Positions 1 to 9,725 of a stretch of DNA of 49,712 nt are shown one piece after another (position 1 is the stretch's first letter; each line of letters begins with the position of its first letter). The DNA is from a bacterium (lineage in GTDB: Bacteria; Planctomycetota; Planctomycetia; Pirellulales; UBA1268): contig JAPOJV010000006.1 of the NCBI GenBank assembly GCA_029978085.1, positions 1-49,712 of the forward strand. Reading direction: 5' to 3'. Under the pieces are notes generated by a model, which saw only the letters and a list, made by a program, of their open reading frames with translations, had not been told where the DNA came from and searched no databases. The translations under genes were made by a program, and so were the position numbers.

Positions 1-2
1 TC

Positions 3-706
3 GACGCCGTCGATATCGTCGGCACCGCCGCCACCGCCGACGACGCCGAACGGTTTCTGGCCGGCCGTTCGGTGGACGTGGTGTTTCTCGACATCAACAT
101 GCCGGGACGCCTCGGGATCGATCTCGCCGGCCGTCTGCCCCCCGCACGAAGGTCGTGTTCGTGACGGCACACGAGGATTACGCGATTCAAGCCTTCCGGG
201 AGGGGGCCGTTGACTACATCCTCAAGCCGGTAGACCGGGATCGACTTGCGATCACGCTCGACCGACTGGATGCCGCACTGGAGCCGGCGGGCTCCGCGAC
301 CGAGAAAGAAGGAGACGACGCCGGCGAGTGGGGCGACGAAGCGGGTGACGCCTCGGCCGACACGGCCGACACGGTCACGCTCTCCGGCAAGCGAGGTCAC
401 TCGATCGACGTCGTGTCATACGCCGACATCGTCTGGGTCGAGGCTGTCAAAAACTACTCGCGGGTGCAGGCCCGTGGCCGGCGGTCGCGGCTCGTGCGGC
501 GAACGATGGCCGAGTGGGAGAAGCTGCTGCCTGCCACGGCGTTTCAGCGGGTCAGTCGGTCCCTCGTCGTGCAGCTGTCGGCGATCAAGTCGACGCAGTG
601 GCAGTCGCGCGACCAAACGCTCCTGTTCTTCTCAGGAGTGCCACACCCGCTGCCCATCGGCCGGACGGCGGCCGCGCGACTCAAGGAGCTTCTCCAACTC
701 GGGTGA
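3..706 (+). pseudogene. LytTR-family response regulator, 5' end outside window, apparent frameshift at the C run 138-143
   Basis: A two-component response regulator: receiver domain plus LytTR DNA-binding domain. In frame 3 the window opens inside the receiver and reads through VVFLDINMPG; the phospho-acceptor Asp codon is about 90-92. That frame hits TGA at about 162. The rest of the receiver (VTAHEDYAIQAF, then LKPVD with the conserved Lys) continues in the frame that starts at GTG 155. Adding one C to the six-C run at 138-143 restores LPPRTKVVFVTAHEDY, so a single-base deletion or sequencing error is the simplest explanation. The LytTR domain covers roughly 395-700 (IVWVEAVKNYSRVQ). The cognate histidine kinase, if linked, is upstream of the window. 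Family assignment is firm; whether the gene is broken in vivo cannot be told. Confidence 0.85.
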
Positions 707-727
707 TCCACGGTCGGGTGATTCCCG

Positions 728-1912
728 TCAGACCGTTTCTGCAGCCGCACGAGCCAGATACTCGCCGACGACGTCCGTGCTGCCGGGCAAGCGATCGGGG
801 GCGAAGGGCGAGGGGTCGAGTGCGGTCGGTTGCCCGGTGATCAGATCGGCCACGAGCACGGCCGTACCGGTGGACTGATGCAGTCCTGCGCGGAAATGCC
901 CCGCGGCGACGCAGGCGTCGTCGCAGGCCGGCACGCGGCCGATCGTGGGCAGGCCGTCGATCGATGCGGGCCGCAGGCCGGCCCACGACTGCTCCAGCGT
1001 GGCGCCGTCAGTGGTGCCGAGCAGATCCCGCACCATCACGAGCAGGCTGTCGATTGCCTCCGGCGTGGTCGTGGCTGCGAAGCCGGCGTCCTCCAGCGTG
1101 GAGCCGACCAAAAGCCGGCCGTCTTCACGTGGCACCAGATAGCCGAGCCCGCGGTTCACGACCCGGCGGAGTCTCTGGACGGGAAGCCGCAGCAGGGCGA
1201 TCTGGCCGCGGATCGGTCGCGTCATGAGTGCGAGCCCGAGCCGCTCGGCAAGCGCCCCCGACCAGGCGCCGGCGGCCAGCACGTAATGCTCCGCGTGCAC
1301 TGCTGTCGCGTGCCCCTCCTGCTCTGCCGCCACCGACCGCACCCGCCCGCCGCGGATCTCGAGATCGCGAACCGTGACGCCCGTTTCGATCGTGACGCCC
1401 CGCGTGAGGCACGACCGTTCCAGTGCCTGCAGGTGGCGTGGCGGTCGGATCTGCATCTCCGCAGGAAGGTGGAAGCCGCCGATGAGTCGCCCGCGGCTGA
1501 CGGCATCGGCCAGCGCGGGTTCCAGGGCAGCGATGCCCGCCGCGTCGAGCACATCGCACCGCGTGCCCTGTGCCTCCCAGAGCGCGACCGCCGCGCGGAG
1601 CCGCGCGAACTGGTCGTCATCGGCCGCGACGTGCAGGCCGCCGCATTCCCGAAGGCCGTTGTCGATGCCGGTCTCGTCGAGCAGATCGCGGGCCCATTGC
1701 CGATGCAGTTCGTCGCTCCAGGCCGTGAGCAGGTCGCCGGGCGGTGCGCCGGCATACCGCGGCGCCGGCGGAAAGATGCCGGCGGCGGCCCACGACGCGG
1801 TCTGGCGGGCAGGCTCACGGGCGAGCACCCGCACCGACAGCCCGCGGCCGGCGAGTTCGCGGGCGATCGAGAGGCCGATGATGCCGCCGCCGATGATGCA
1901 GACGTCTGTCAT
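728..1912 (-). CDS. thiO: Glycine oxidase-like FAD-dependent oxidoreductase (ThiO)
   Basis: 394 aa, the usual length for the DAO/glycine oxidase family. An N-terminal Rossmann FAD motif GGGIIG lies at residues 8-13, followed by SWAAAGIFPP, as in ThiO proteins. The C-terminal part has GLRPASIDGLPTIGR and GHFRAGLHQSTGTA, typical of the FAD-contacting end of the family. ThiO oxidises glycine to the imine used to build the thiazole of thiamin; other DAO-family amine oxidases are an alternative because no thiG or thiS is nearby. It lies 19 bp downstream of the DUF3500 gene on the same strand, so the two are probably co-transcribed. It converges on the LytTR gene with a 21-bp gap. Confidence 0.8.
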   Translation of the reverse strand: MTDVCIIGGGIIGLSIARELAGRGLSVRVLAREPARQTASWAAAGIFPPAPRYAGAPPGDLLTAWSDELHRQWARDLLDETGIDNGLRECGGLHVAADDDQFARLRAAVALWEAQGTRCDVLDAAGIAALEPALADAVSRGRLIGGFHLPAEMQIRPPRHLQALERSCLTRGVTIETGVTVRDLEIRGGRVRSVAAEQEGHATAVHAEHYVLAAGAWSGALAERLGLALMTRPIRGQIALLRLPVQRLRRVVNRGLGYLVPREDGRLLVGSTLEDAGFAATTTPEAIDSLLVMVRDLLGTTDGATLEQSWAGLRPASIDGLPTIGRVPACDDACVAAGHFRAGLHQSTGTAVLVADLITGQPTALDPSPFAPDRLPGSTDVVGEYLARAAAETV

Positions 1913-1931
1913 GTATCAGGCGCAGCGGGCT

Positions 1932-2942
1932 CTAGGCGTTGGTGGAGATCTCGGGCGTGTCGGCGATGTTCACCCACACATGCACGTGCGGGGCGCCACG
2001 GAAGTGCCAGACGAACGCCGGCCCTTCGAGCCGCCAGTTGTCCCACACACCGTCGCTGCCGATGTCGCCCTGCTTGTAAAACGCAAGCCGGCAACGGTCG
2101 AGCCCCCCCTGCTTCGCCAGACAGCCGCGAACTTCGTCGCGATCGGCGGTGCGATAGGGCTCCAGGAGAATCCCGAGCACCCGTTCCAGTTCGGCCCGCT
2201 GGTCGGGCGACAATTCGGAGACTGGGATCCCGGCCCCGGCATTCGCGCCCCGAAACCCGATCGCCGTTTCCTTCGGCAGTCCGTCAACGAGGGCCAGGGC
2301 CCGCTGCCGGCCGTCGAGCATGGCATAGACGCCGTTGGCCGCGACCGCCTGGGGCCAGAACACGTTGCCTGGGTGATCCTTCTCCTCGTTGAAGCCGCCG
2401 GCATCATGGCCGTAGAAGATCGGCCCGCCGAAGGCGACATGCTCGGCCGAGTCGCCATCGCAGCGGAGCGTCATGTGGCGGCCGGTGAGCAGGAACTGAA
2501 ACGTGCCGCTGCCGGGCTCGCCGATGAGCGCGATCGACTGCTCGTGGCCGAAGCCGCCGGTGTCATCCTCCAGTTGCTTGTCGAACCGGGCATGCCAATC
2601 GGGCTCGATGAGGCTCTCGAAGATCTCGCGGACGAGCTGCTGCTGGTCCTTCGTGAAGAAGTCGCTCTTCACGGCGGGCTCGGTGGCGTTCCAGTTGTTG
2701 CCCACGCGGGTGCGCAGCAGGCCGAATTTCGGATGGCGGTAGTCCCACGGGAAGCAGACCTTCGCCCGTTGGGCGGGCGTGAGCGACGCATGCAGCCGCC
2801 CCGCGAGCGTCTCGGCCGTGCCCGTGGCGGCCGCCGTGTCCACCCCCGCCGCGTTCAGGCCGTTTGCCGCGAGCACACCTGCACAAGCCGCGGCCCCATG
2901 CAGCAGACGACGACGGGAGAGTGAAACGGACGAGGTGGCCAT
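1932..2942 (-). CDS. Tat-exported DUF3500 family protein
   Basis: 336 aa from the ATG at 2942. This start is preferred over the upstream in-frame one at 3011 because AGGAG lies 8-10 nt upstream, and because it puts a twin-arginine signal (SRRRLLHG, then a hydrophobic Ala stretch) at the N terminus. The mature part (CFPWDYRHPKFGLLRTRVGN, FTGRHMTLRCDGD-like segment, GPIFYGHDAG, and the His-rich HVHVWVNI near the C terminus) matches my recollection of DUF3500 proteins, which are secreted and of unknown function. The repeated His/Asp patches could bind a metal, but that is speculative. It precedes thiO. Confidence 0.75.
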   Translation of the reverse strand: MATSSVSLSRRRLLHGAAACAGVLAANGLNAAGVDTAAATGTAETLAGRLHASLTPAQRAKVCFPWDYRHPKFGLLRTRVGNNWNATEPAVKSDFFTKDQQQLVREIFESLIEPDWHARFDKQLEDDTGGFGHEQSIALIGEPGSGTFQFLLTGRHMTLRCDGDSAEHVAFGGPIFYGHDAGGFNEEKDHPGNVFWPQAVAANGVYAMLDGRQRALALVDGLPKETAIGFRGANAGAGIPVSELSPDQRAELERVLGILLEPYRTADRDEVRGCLAKQGGLDRCRLAFYKQGDIGSDGVWDNWRLEGPAFVWHFRGAPHVHVWVNIADTPEISTNA

Positions 2943-3020
2943 GCGACGATCTCCTGCGGCTCGAAGGCTCCGATCATGAGACATCGTACCTGCTCCGTCC
3001 TCCAGACGCACACTCAGTGC

Positions 3021-3190
3021 CGCGGGTCGGCCTCCTGTTGTGCGGGTTCGGAGCTGCCCATGCCCCGTCGCCGGATGCTCGCTACGAACATCCTGTTCTT
3101 CGCTCGCTCGGATGCCGACTTCGCTCCGCCATCCTGGCTGCGCTCGTCGGCATACGCCGGCTCCTGGGGCACTGGCAGCCCCTCACGGCC
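3021..3190 (+). repeat. Interspersed repeat family A, copy 1
   Basis: This is most of the non-coding stretch 2943-3269. It runs from GGGTCGGCCTCCTG through GCCCCGTCGCCGG, CATCCTGTTCTTCGCTCGCTC and GCATACGCCGGCTCCTGGGG to GCAGCCCCTCACGG. The same order of blocks recurs at about 24528-24692 and 36175-36341 (both inverted) and, interrupted by a family B copy, at 33205-33438. Short open frames through it have no family resemblance, so it is treated as non-coding. It is followed after 6 bp by a palindromic cluster, exactly as copy 3 is. Confidence 0.8.
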
Positions 3191-3196
3191 GAATAA

Positions 3197-3273
3197 GTAG
3201 CCCGGTCACGCCGTGACCGGATCACATCCAGCAAGTCACGGCGTGACTTGCCCACGCGGAGTGACGGGGCTAC
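3197..3273. repeat. Palindromic repeat cluster 1 (core GTCACGSCGTGAC)
   Basis: GTAG followed by the palindrome CCGGTCACGCCGTGACCGG (3202-3220), then CAAGTCACGGCGTGACTTG (3232-3250), then a degenerate closing unit ending GGGGCTAC. The final CTA (3270-3272) is the complement of the mutM stop codon. It lies at the 3' end of mutM. Confidence 0.9.
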
Positions 3274-4151
3274 GGCCGCCGTCGCGAGCCCGGACGCGTC
3301 TGGCATCGTGGGCAGAAGAACGTCGCCCGCTGGGCCTGCACGATTCGCACGATGGACTGGCCACATGTGTGGCACGGCATGTCGGCGCGACCGTAGACGC
3401 GATGCCGATGCTGGAACCTGCCGACACGGTTGTCGGCCGTGCGGTAGGTCTCATCGCCGATCGACGAGCCCTCGAACCGCACCGCCTCGGCGAGCACGCT
3501 CCGCGCGGCCGACGCGATCCGCTCCCAGGCCTCGGCCGACAGCCGGCGGCAGAGCGACCGCGGGTCGATGCCCACGCGAAACAAGATCTCGGCTGCATAG
3601 ATGTTGCCGATGCCGGCGACTGCTCGTTGATCGAGAAGGGCCGGCTTCACCGCCCGCCGCGACTGGCCGAGCCGCGCAGCGAGCTCGATGCCCGTCACCT
3701 CGAGGCCATCGGGACCGAGCTTCCCGGCACCGCAGGCAGCCTCGAGCCCGGCCCGGTCGTAGAGCGTGATCGTGCCGAGGCCCCGCCGATCCCAAAACAA
3801 CACCCGCCGCGGGCGGTCGCGTCGGCCGTGATCGAGTTCGAGCACGAGTCGCACGTGCTCCGACGACGGCGGCTCGGTGACGAGCATCAGGCCGGTCATC
3901 CGCGGCTCGATCGCCAGCCAGAGCGGGTCGGCCGACCGATCGTCAGTTGCCAGTTCGAGCACCACCCGCTTGCCCCGCCGGCGCACGGCCGCGAGCGTGC
4001 GGCCTGCGATCCGCCGGCCGAGGGTTGCGGGTGCCGGCCTGATCGCGAGCGGCCGCACGCGGCTCCGCGGAAACTCCACCGCGACGATCCGTCCGCCGAC
4101 GACGCAGTCCAGCCCGCGGCACATCGTCTCGACTTCGGGCAGTTCGGGCAT
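3270..4151 (-). CDS. mutM: Formamidopyrimidine-DNA glycosylase (Fpg/MutM)
   Basis: 293 aa. It removes oxidised purines (8-oxoG, FapyG) and nicks the abasic site in base excision repair. The N-terminal catalytic motif PELPEVE (Pro2, Glu3) is intact. A Lys at position 61 in RRGKRVVLEL matches the beta-elimination Lys. The helix-two-turn-helix region contains AVAGIGNIYAAEILF. The C terminus has a complete zinc finger, with cysteines at about 260, 263, 280 and 283. The TAG stop is formed by the GTAG end of palindromic cluster 1. It is divergent from trpB, with 92 bp between the starts. Confidence 0.97.
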   Translation of the reverse strand: MPELPEVETMCRGLDCVVGGRIVAVEFPRSRVRPLAIRPAPATLGRRIAGRTLAAVRRRGKRVVLELATDDRSADPLWLAIEPRMTGLMLVTEPPSSEHVRLVLELDHGRRDRPRRVLFWDRRGLGTITLYDRAGLEAACGAGKLGPDGLEVTGIELAARLGQSRRAVKPALLDQRAVAGIGNIYAAEILFRVGIDPRSLCRRLSAEAWERIASAARSVLAEAVRFEGSSIGDETYRTADNRVGRFQHRHRVYGRADMPCHTCGQSIVRIVQAQRATFFCPRCQTRPGSRRRP

Positions 4152-4188
4152 CGCACGTGGTCCGGATGGTGGCTCGAACGGCTCAGGC

Positions 4189-4194
4189 TACAAT
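4189..4194 (+). promoter_or_regulatory. Possible -10 element upstream of trpB
   Basis: TACAAT lies about 50 nt before the trpB ATG, in the 92-bp gap between divergent mutM and trpB. No good -35 hexamer is visible at 16-18 bp, so this is a weak call. Confidence 0.3.
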
Positions 4195-4243
4195 CGGAGC
4201 GTCCCGTTGAGTACGTCTTCCCCGCCCCTCAGGATTTCGTCCC

Positions 4244-5472
<1,229 letters not shown>

Positions 5473-5476
<4 letters not shown>

Positions 5477-6300
5477 CAGCACTGACTCAGAACGCGACGC
5501 CGATCGCGAAGCTCGAGGCAGCGTTCGCGGCCGCCCGGACTGCCGGCCGCAAGGCACTCGCGCCGTTCGTGACCGCCGGCGATCCCGACCTGGCGACGAC
5601 CGTGGCCGTGCTCGAGGCGGTGGACCGGGCCGGGGCCACACTCTGCGAGCTCGGCGTGCCCTACAGCGACCCGATCGCCGACGGGCCCGTGATCCAGGCG
5701 TCATACACCCGCGCGCTCGGGGCGGGCATCACGCTCGATGGCGTGCTCTCGATCGCGAAGCAGGCGTCGGCGAAGGTGACGATGCCGATCCTGGCGATGG
5801 TGAGCTATTCGATCATCTTCCGCCGCGGCATCGACCGGTTCGTGGCCGATGCGAAAGCCGCCGGTCTCGCCGGCTTCGTGGTGCCCGACCTGCCGCTTGA
5901 GGAGAGCGACGAGCTCGACGCCGCCTGCCGCGCGGCGGGCCTCGCCCTCGTGCGGCTCGTGACGCCGACGACGCCACCGGAGCGGGCCGAGGCGATCGCG
6001 CGGAAGTCCACCGGGTTTCTCTACTGCGTGTCGGTGGCGGGCGTGACGGGGGCCCGCACCGATCTTCCCCCCGGGCTGCTCGACCGGATCGCGTGGCTCC
6101 GCACGAAGACCGACGTGCCGATCGTCGTGGGCTTCGGCATTTCGTCGCCCGAGCAGGTGCGGGCGGTGGCCGCCGTCGCCGACGGCGTGATCGTGGGCTC
6201 GGCGCTCGTGCGGCTCGTCGCCGAGTCGGCGCCGGAGGGACAGCCGGCGATGCTCGCGAAGGTCGAGCGGTTCGTCACGGATCTCGCCGCCGCCACATAG
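5473..6300 (+). CDS. trpA: Tryptophan synthase alpha chain
   Basis: 275 aa TIM-barrel protein that cleaves indole-3-glycerol phosphate to indole and glyceraldehyde 3-phosphate. The catalytic acids are in place: Glu59 in [10 protein letters not shown] and Asp70 in IADGP. The C-terminal phosphate-binding region [10 protein letters not shown] is present. Its start codon overlaps the trpB stop (ATGA), implying translational coupling. A palindromic repeat cluster begins 4 bp after its stop codon and may act as the transcript end between it and the convergent CxxCH gene. Confidence 0.98.
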
Positions 6301-6303
6301 GCC

Positions 6304-6395
6304 GTAGCCCGGTCACGCCGTGACCGGAAAGCAGCATGTCACGGCGTGACATGACCACACCCGAAAGCCTGCCCGTCACGGAGTGACGGGCCTAC
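6304..6395. repeat. Palindromic repeat cluster 2
   Basis: Three palindromes in a row with different outer arms: CCGGTCACGCCGTGACCGG (6309-6327), CATGTCACGGCGTGACATG (6335-6353) and CCCGTCACGGAGTGACGGG (6372-6390). The cluster is bracketed by GTAG on the left and CCTAC on the right. It sits between the convergent ends of trpA and the CxxCH gene. A further half-core, GGTCACGGCGTG (6411-6422), contains the stop codon of the CxxCH gene. Confidence 0.9.
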
Positions 6396-6412
6396 GGGAA
6401 GCGGTCAGCGGG

Positions 6413-7720
6413 TCACGGCGTGCGCCATGCGTCCGGGGCGCCTGGCTTCGTGGCCGCCAAGATTCCACGAATCGCGGACCGGTCGTCCGCCGAAAGGTGG
6501 GCGAACGCATCGCTCGTCTCGCTGCCGCTGAGCACCACGTCCATCCGTTTCCAGAACCGCTCCCGCAGTTCGTCCGGTAGGGCGTCGAAGCTTTCCGTGT
6601 AGATGAGGAAGCTGCACGGGTGCCGGAACAGCCGCGTCTGGAGATCGAGCTGCCGCAGCGACCGCCCCTGCGAATCCCGCGGGCCCGCGGCCGCAAACTC
6701 CTGCGCAAAGTCCGTCGTGCCGGCGATCGGTGCCTCGAGCGGCGCCTCGTCGCACATCAGGAAACACTCCACGAGCGCCGTCGCCGCCGCGTCGAGCACG
6801 GTGTTGGTGCTCGGCCACCGGTGCCCCGCGGGCTCGTTCAGCTCACGATTGAGCGCATCCTCGCGGTGGAGCGCGGTGCGGGCGTCGAAGGAGGCCTTCG
6901 TGAGCACGTTGTGGCCGTGGGCCTGATGGGCCAGCACGGTGAGGGCCACGAGGTCGCTGTGCGGCGTGAGATAGCCGGCCTCGTTGAATCGCTCGCTCAC
7001 GTCGGCGACGTTGAGCCCCGACCGATCCTCTCCCATGTCGCCGTCGGGCCGCGAGCGATACGTGATGTTGCCGAGGTGCGTGGCATCCCCGTGCCGGCCC
7101 GTCACATACCAGCCCCCCCAACGTTGCCCGTGCGGCGTCGTGTGGTCCACGCGATACGAGCCGGCCGAGAAGAGCGGCTGCCCGGTGGGATCGGGATAGA
7201 CGGAGCGGACGACGTGGCCTGGGGCCCCGCGGGTCTGCGAGCCGCCGTGGCAGATGAGGCAGTCGTCGGTCTGCCGGACGAATCGCGGCTTCTCCACGGC
7301 CGCCTGGTCGAGGGCGTAGAAGACGGTGCCGAGTTTCGGATCGGCCACCGACACCTCCACCACGTCGCCCGACCGCACGTAGCCGATGTAGACGTCGTCG
7401 TTGAAGTAGAGGGCCCGGGGATTGCTCGGCCGGATCCGGTGCTGCTGCAGGCTCGTCTTCGAGAACACGAGCGTCTGGCTGGAGACCGGCACGTCGAGCG
7501 CGTCGAGCACGCTCCGCAGGTAGCCATAGCGGTCGTCACAGTCGAGCGTCACCTCGCCGGCATCGAGCCGCCGCTGGAGCCGCTCGATTGCGTTATCGGG
7601 CGTCGTCGCGCTGTAGCTGATCGGCGGCCGCTCGAAATCATCCTCCGCCCGGGCCCATGACGCCGTCACGAGCACTACGGCGAACAGGGGCGTCATCCAT
7701 CGCACAAAAACGGTCGGCAT
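6413..7720 (-). CDS. Secreted CxxCH-containing protein, function unknown
   Basis: 435 aa from the ATG at 7720. This start is chosen over 7759 because GGGAGGTGATC directly precedes it and because it gives a clean signal peptide (MPTVFVRWMTPLFAVVLV, with cleavage near SWARAEDD). About 180 residues in, DDCLICHGG supplies a single CxxCH haem c-type motif. Following segments (SAGSYRVDHTTPHGQRWGGW, NITYRSRPDGDMG) look conserved but I do not recognise a characterised family. Export and one haem site suggest a periplasmic electron-transfer or haem protein; this is inference. It lies 44 bp downstream of the Rrf2 regulator on the same strand. Confidence 0.7.
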   Translation of the reverse strand: MPTVFVRWMTPLFAVVLVTASWARAEDDFERPPISYSATTPDNAIERLQRRLDAGEVTLDCDDRYGYLRSVLDALDVPVSSQTLVFSKTSLQQHRIRPSNPRALYFNDDVYIGYVRSGDVVEVSVADPKLGTVFYALDQAAVEKPRFVRQTDDCLICHGGSQTRGAPGHVVRSVYPDPTGQPLFSAGSYRVDHTTPHGQRWGGWYVTGRHGDATHLGNITYRSRPDGDMGEDRSGLNVADVSERFNEAGYLTPHSDLVALTVLAHQAHGHNVLTKASFDARTALHREDALNRELNEPAGHRWPSTNTVLDAAATALVECFLMCDEAPLEAPIAGTTDFAQEFAAAGPRDSQGRSLRQLDLQTRLFRHPCSFLIYTESFDALPDELRERFWKRMDVVLSGSETSDAFAHLSADDRSAIRGILAATKPGAPDAWRTP

Positions 7721-7764
7721 GATCACCTCCCATTCCGGATACGCGGCACCGTCAGACACCAGAG

Positions 7765-8214
7765 TCAGTTCGGACTACACGCCGGGATACCCGGAAAACT
7801 GCACAGCGGGATGCTCTGCGACGGCTCCGCGAGCACTTCAGCCAGGGTCGATGTGGAAAAGGCCCGCTCCATCTCGGCGAGCGCGTTGTCGAGTCTGCGG
7901 TGCAGCGGACAGAGCTTCTTGCCGTGCGACGCGATGCCGAGCGGGCAGGTCGTGATCCGCTGGATCGGATCGACCGCCTGCACCACCTCGAGAATCCGGA
8001 GCGTGTCGGGCTGCTTGGCGAGCATGAAGCCGCCGCCGACTCCCCGCCGGCTGGCCACGATCTTGCCCCGCACGAGCTGCTGCATCACCTTCGCCAGATA
8101 GGCCACCGGCACGTGCGTCGCCTCGGCGATCCGATCGACCGTATGCGGGGCCTTGGGCGCCGTGGCCATGTAGGTGACGGCCCGCAAGGCATATTCGACG
8201 GTCTGGGACAGCAT
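7765..8214 (-). CDS. Rrf2-family transcriptional regulator
   Basis: 149 aa. The N-terminal winged helix (MLSQTVEYALRAVTYMA, then PVAYLAKVMQQLVRG and SRRGVGGGFMLAK) is diagnostic of Rrf2 proteins such as IscR and NsrR. Cysteines at 90 and 102 flank the usual Fe-S ligand loop. The middle Cys of the three-Cys NsrR/IscR loop is missing, but two C-terminal Cys (138, 146) occur, so an Fe-S cluster with altered ligands is possible. A consensus promoter and a dyad lie upstream, suggesting autoregulation. It sits between the antiporter and the CxxCH gene on one strand, so it may control the latter. Confidence 0.88.
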   Translation of the reverse strand: MLSQTVEYALRAVTYMATAPKAPHTVDRIAEATHVPVAYLAKVMQQLVRGKIVASRRGVGGGFMLAKQPDTLRILEVVQAVDPIQRITTCPLGIASHGKKLCPLHRRLDNALAEMERAFSTSTLAEVLAEPSQSIPLCSFPGIPACSPN

Positions 8215-8257
8215 GGCAGTGCCTCATATCGGCAGGGGACGGTCGACACCTGCACAA

Positions 8258-8286
8258 ATAAGACACACCTGTCCTGAATGTGTCAA
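8258..8286 (-). promoter_or_regulatory. Promoter and overlapping dyad upstream of the Rrf2 gene
   Basis: On the minus strand TTGACA (8286-8281) is followed after 17 bp by TCTTAT (8263-8258), giving a start about 37 nt before the Rrf2 ATG. The dyad GACACA-N11-TGTGTC (8262-8284) covers the spacer and overlaps the -35 hexamer, where a repressor would block polymerase. The -35 hexamer overlaps the antiporter stop codon. Confidence 0.55.
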
Positions 8287-9632
8287 CTGCTGGCTTTTTC
8301 TCGGAGAAAACCCCGCTCTATCAGCCGCGACTCGTAGAGGCTGCCCCGCAGCAGCCTGGTTGCCAGCGGCGTCGCCATGAGCGTGGTCACGATCGCCATC
8401 AGCACGAGCATGCAATAGACCGCCGGCGGGATGACGCCGAGATCCATCCCCACGTTGATCACGATCAGCTCCATGAGCGCCCGCGTGTTCATGAGCACGC
8501 CCACGCACGCCGCCTCGCCCGCCGGCAGCCCGCCGAGCCGGGCCGCGAGGCCGCAGCCCCCCCACTTGCCGATCACGGCGACGGCCAGCACCGCGGCACA
8601 CCAGCCCCAGGCCTCGAGGCTGCCGAGCGAGCCGATGTTGGTGCGGAGGCCCGTATACGTGAAGAAGATCGGCAGGAAGAACACGGTGACGAAGTCGGAG
8701 AGCTGGCTCGCAAAGGCCTCGCGCACCCGCGGCGAGCCGGAGAGGACCGCCCCCAGCAGAAACGCGCCGAAGATCGCGAAGATGCCGATCCGACTCGTCG
8801 CGTAGGCCGCCACCAGCAGCACCGCCAGCGTGAGCGACAGCATCCCGAGCGGCAGCCGGCCGTCAGCCCCCACGCTCCGCTCCAGCCGCGGAAGGAGCAG
8901 TGGCCGCACGACGACGAGCATCGCCACGGCCATACCGAGCGTGGCCGCAATCATGCCCGCCACGTTCGCCAGCTCGAACTGGCCGACCGCGATCGCCGAC
9001 ACGGCAGCCAAGAGCGTCCACCCCACGGCGTCGTCGCATGCGGCTGCCGCGATCACGGTGGCGCCGAGCGGCGTGTGCTGCATGCCCATCTCGATGAGCA
9101 TCCGGCCCAAAATAGGAATCGCCGTGATCGACATCGCCGTGCCGAGAAAGAGGGCGAAGGCCCGCGTGTCGATCGCGGCCTCGGCACCAAGCACCCCCAG
9201 TCGCGGAGCCATGAGGGCTGCCAGCCCGAGCCCGAGCGTGAACGGGGCCACGATCCCGGCCAGCGACACGGCCGCCGCCAGCCGCCCCTGCCGCCGAATA
9301 TGTGAGAAGTCGAACTCGATCCCAATGAGGAAGAGCAACAGGATCAGGCCGATCTGGCTGAAACCGGTGAGAGCCGCTTCCAGTTCGCCGCCGCTGGCAC
9401 CGCCGCTGAAGATCGCCGCGGAGAGCTCGGGAGCGACGGCGCCGAATGCCGAAGGCCCCAGCAGCAATCCGGCCACGATCTCCCCCACCACGCTCGGCTG
9501 CCGCAGCCACCGGGCCAGGATCGCCCCGGCCCGGGCGGCGAGGATGATCACGACGAGCTGCACGAGCAGCGGCCGCAACGCCCCCTCGCGGCCGGCCGCC
9601 AGCAGGAGCGGCATGCAGGTTGCAGCATCCAT
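8283..9632 (-). CDS. CPA2-family cation/proton antiporter (Kef/NapA-like)
   Basis: 449 aa, hydrophobic throughout, about 12-13 membrane helices. It has the CPA2 hallmarks: GEIVAGLLLGPSAFG near the N terminus, LLLFLIGIEFD, and AAACDDAVGWTLLA with the paired acidic residues of the ion site. It ends after the membrane domain, with no KTN/RCK nucleotide-binding domain, so regulation by NAD(H) is unlikely. Role: exchange of Na+ or K+ for H+ at the inner membrane. An alternative start at the Met about six residues in would barely change the protein. It is divergent from the 9726 gene (93 bp) and upstream of Rrf2. Confidence 0.9.
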   Translation of the reverse strand: MDAATCMPLLLAAGREGALRPLLVQLVVIILAARAGAILARWLRQPSVVGEIVAGLLLGPSAFGAVAPELSAAIFSGGASGGELEAALTGFSQIGLILLLFLIGIEFDFSHIRRQGRLAAAVSLAGIVAPFTLGLGLAALMAPRLGVLGAEAAIDTRAFALFLGTAMSITAIPILGRMLIEMGMQHTPLGATVIAAAACDDAVGWTLLAAVSAIAVGQFELANVAGMIAATLGMAVAMLVVVRPLLLPRLERSVGADGRLPLGMLSLTLAVLLVAAYATSRIGIFAIFGAFLLGAVLSGSPRVREAFASQLSDFVTVFFLPIFFTYTGLRTNIGSLGSLEAWGWCAAVLAVAVIGKWGGCGLAARLGGLPAGEAACVGVLMNTRALMELIVINVGMDLGVIPPAVYCMLVLMAIVTTLMATPLATRLLRGSLYESRLIERGFLREKASS

Positions 9633-9725
9633 CGCCCGTGAATTCCGGTGGCCTCGAAGGGGAACCGCCGCCTATAACGACGCGTAGCAACGATAGCTGC
9701 CGCACCACCACTGTGCGAGGCTGCA

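Noticed and set aside
830-2924. Two long plus-strand open frames (520 and 516 codons) across 830-2924
   Set aside because: They are antisense to thiO and the DUF3500 gene, which have clear family motifs; long false frames are expected at this GC content.
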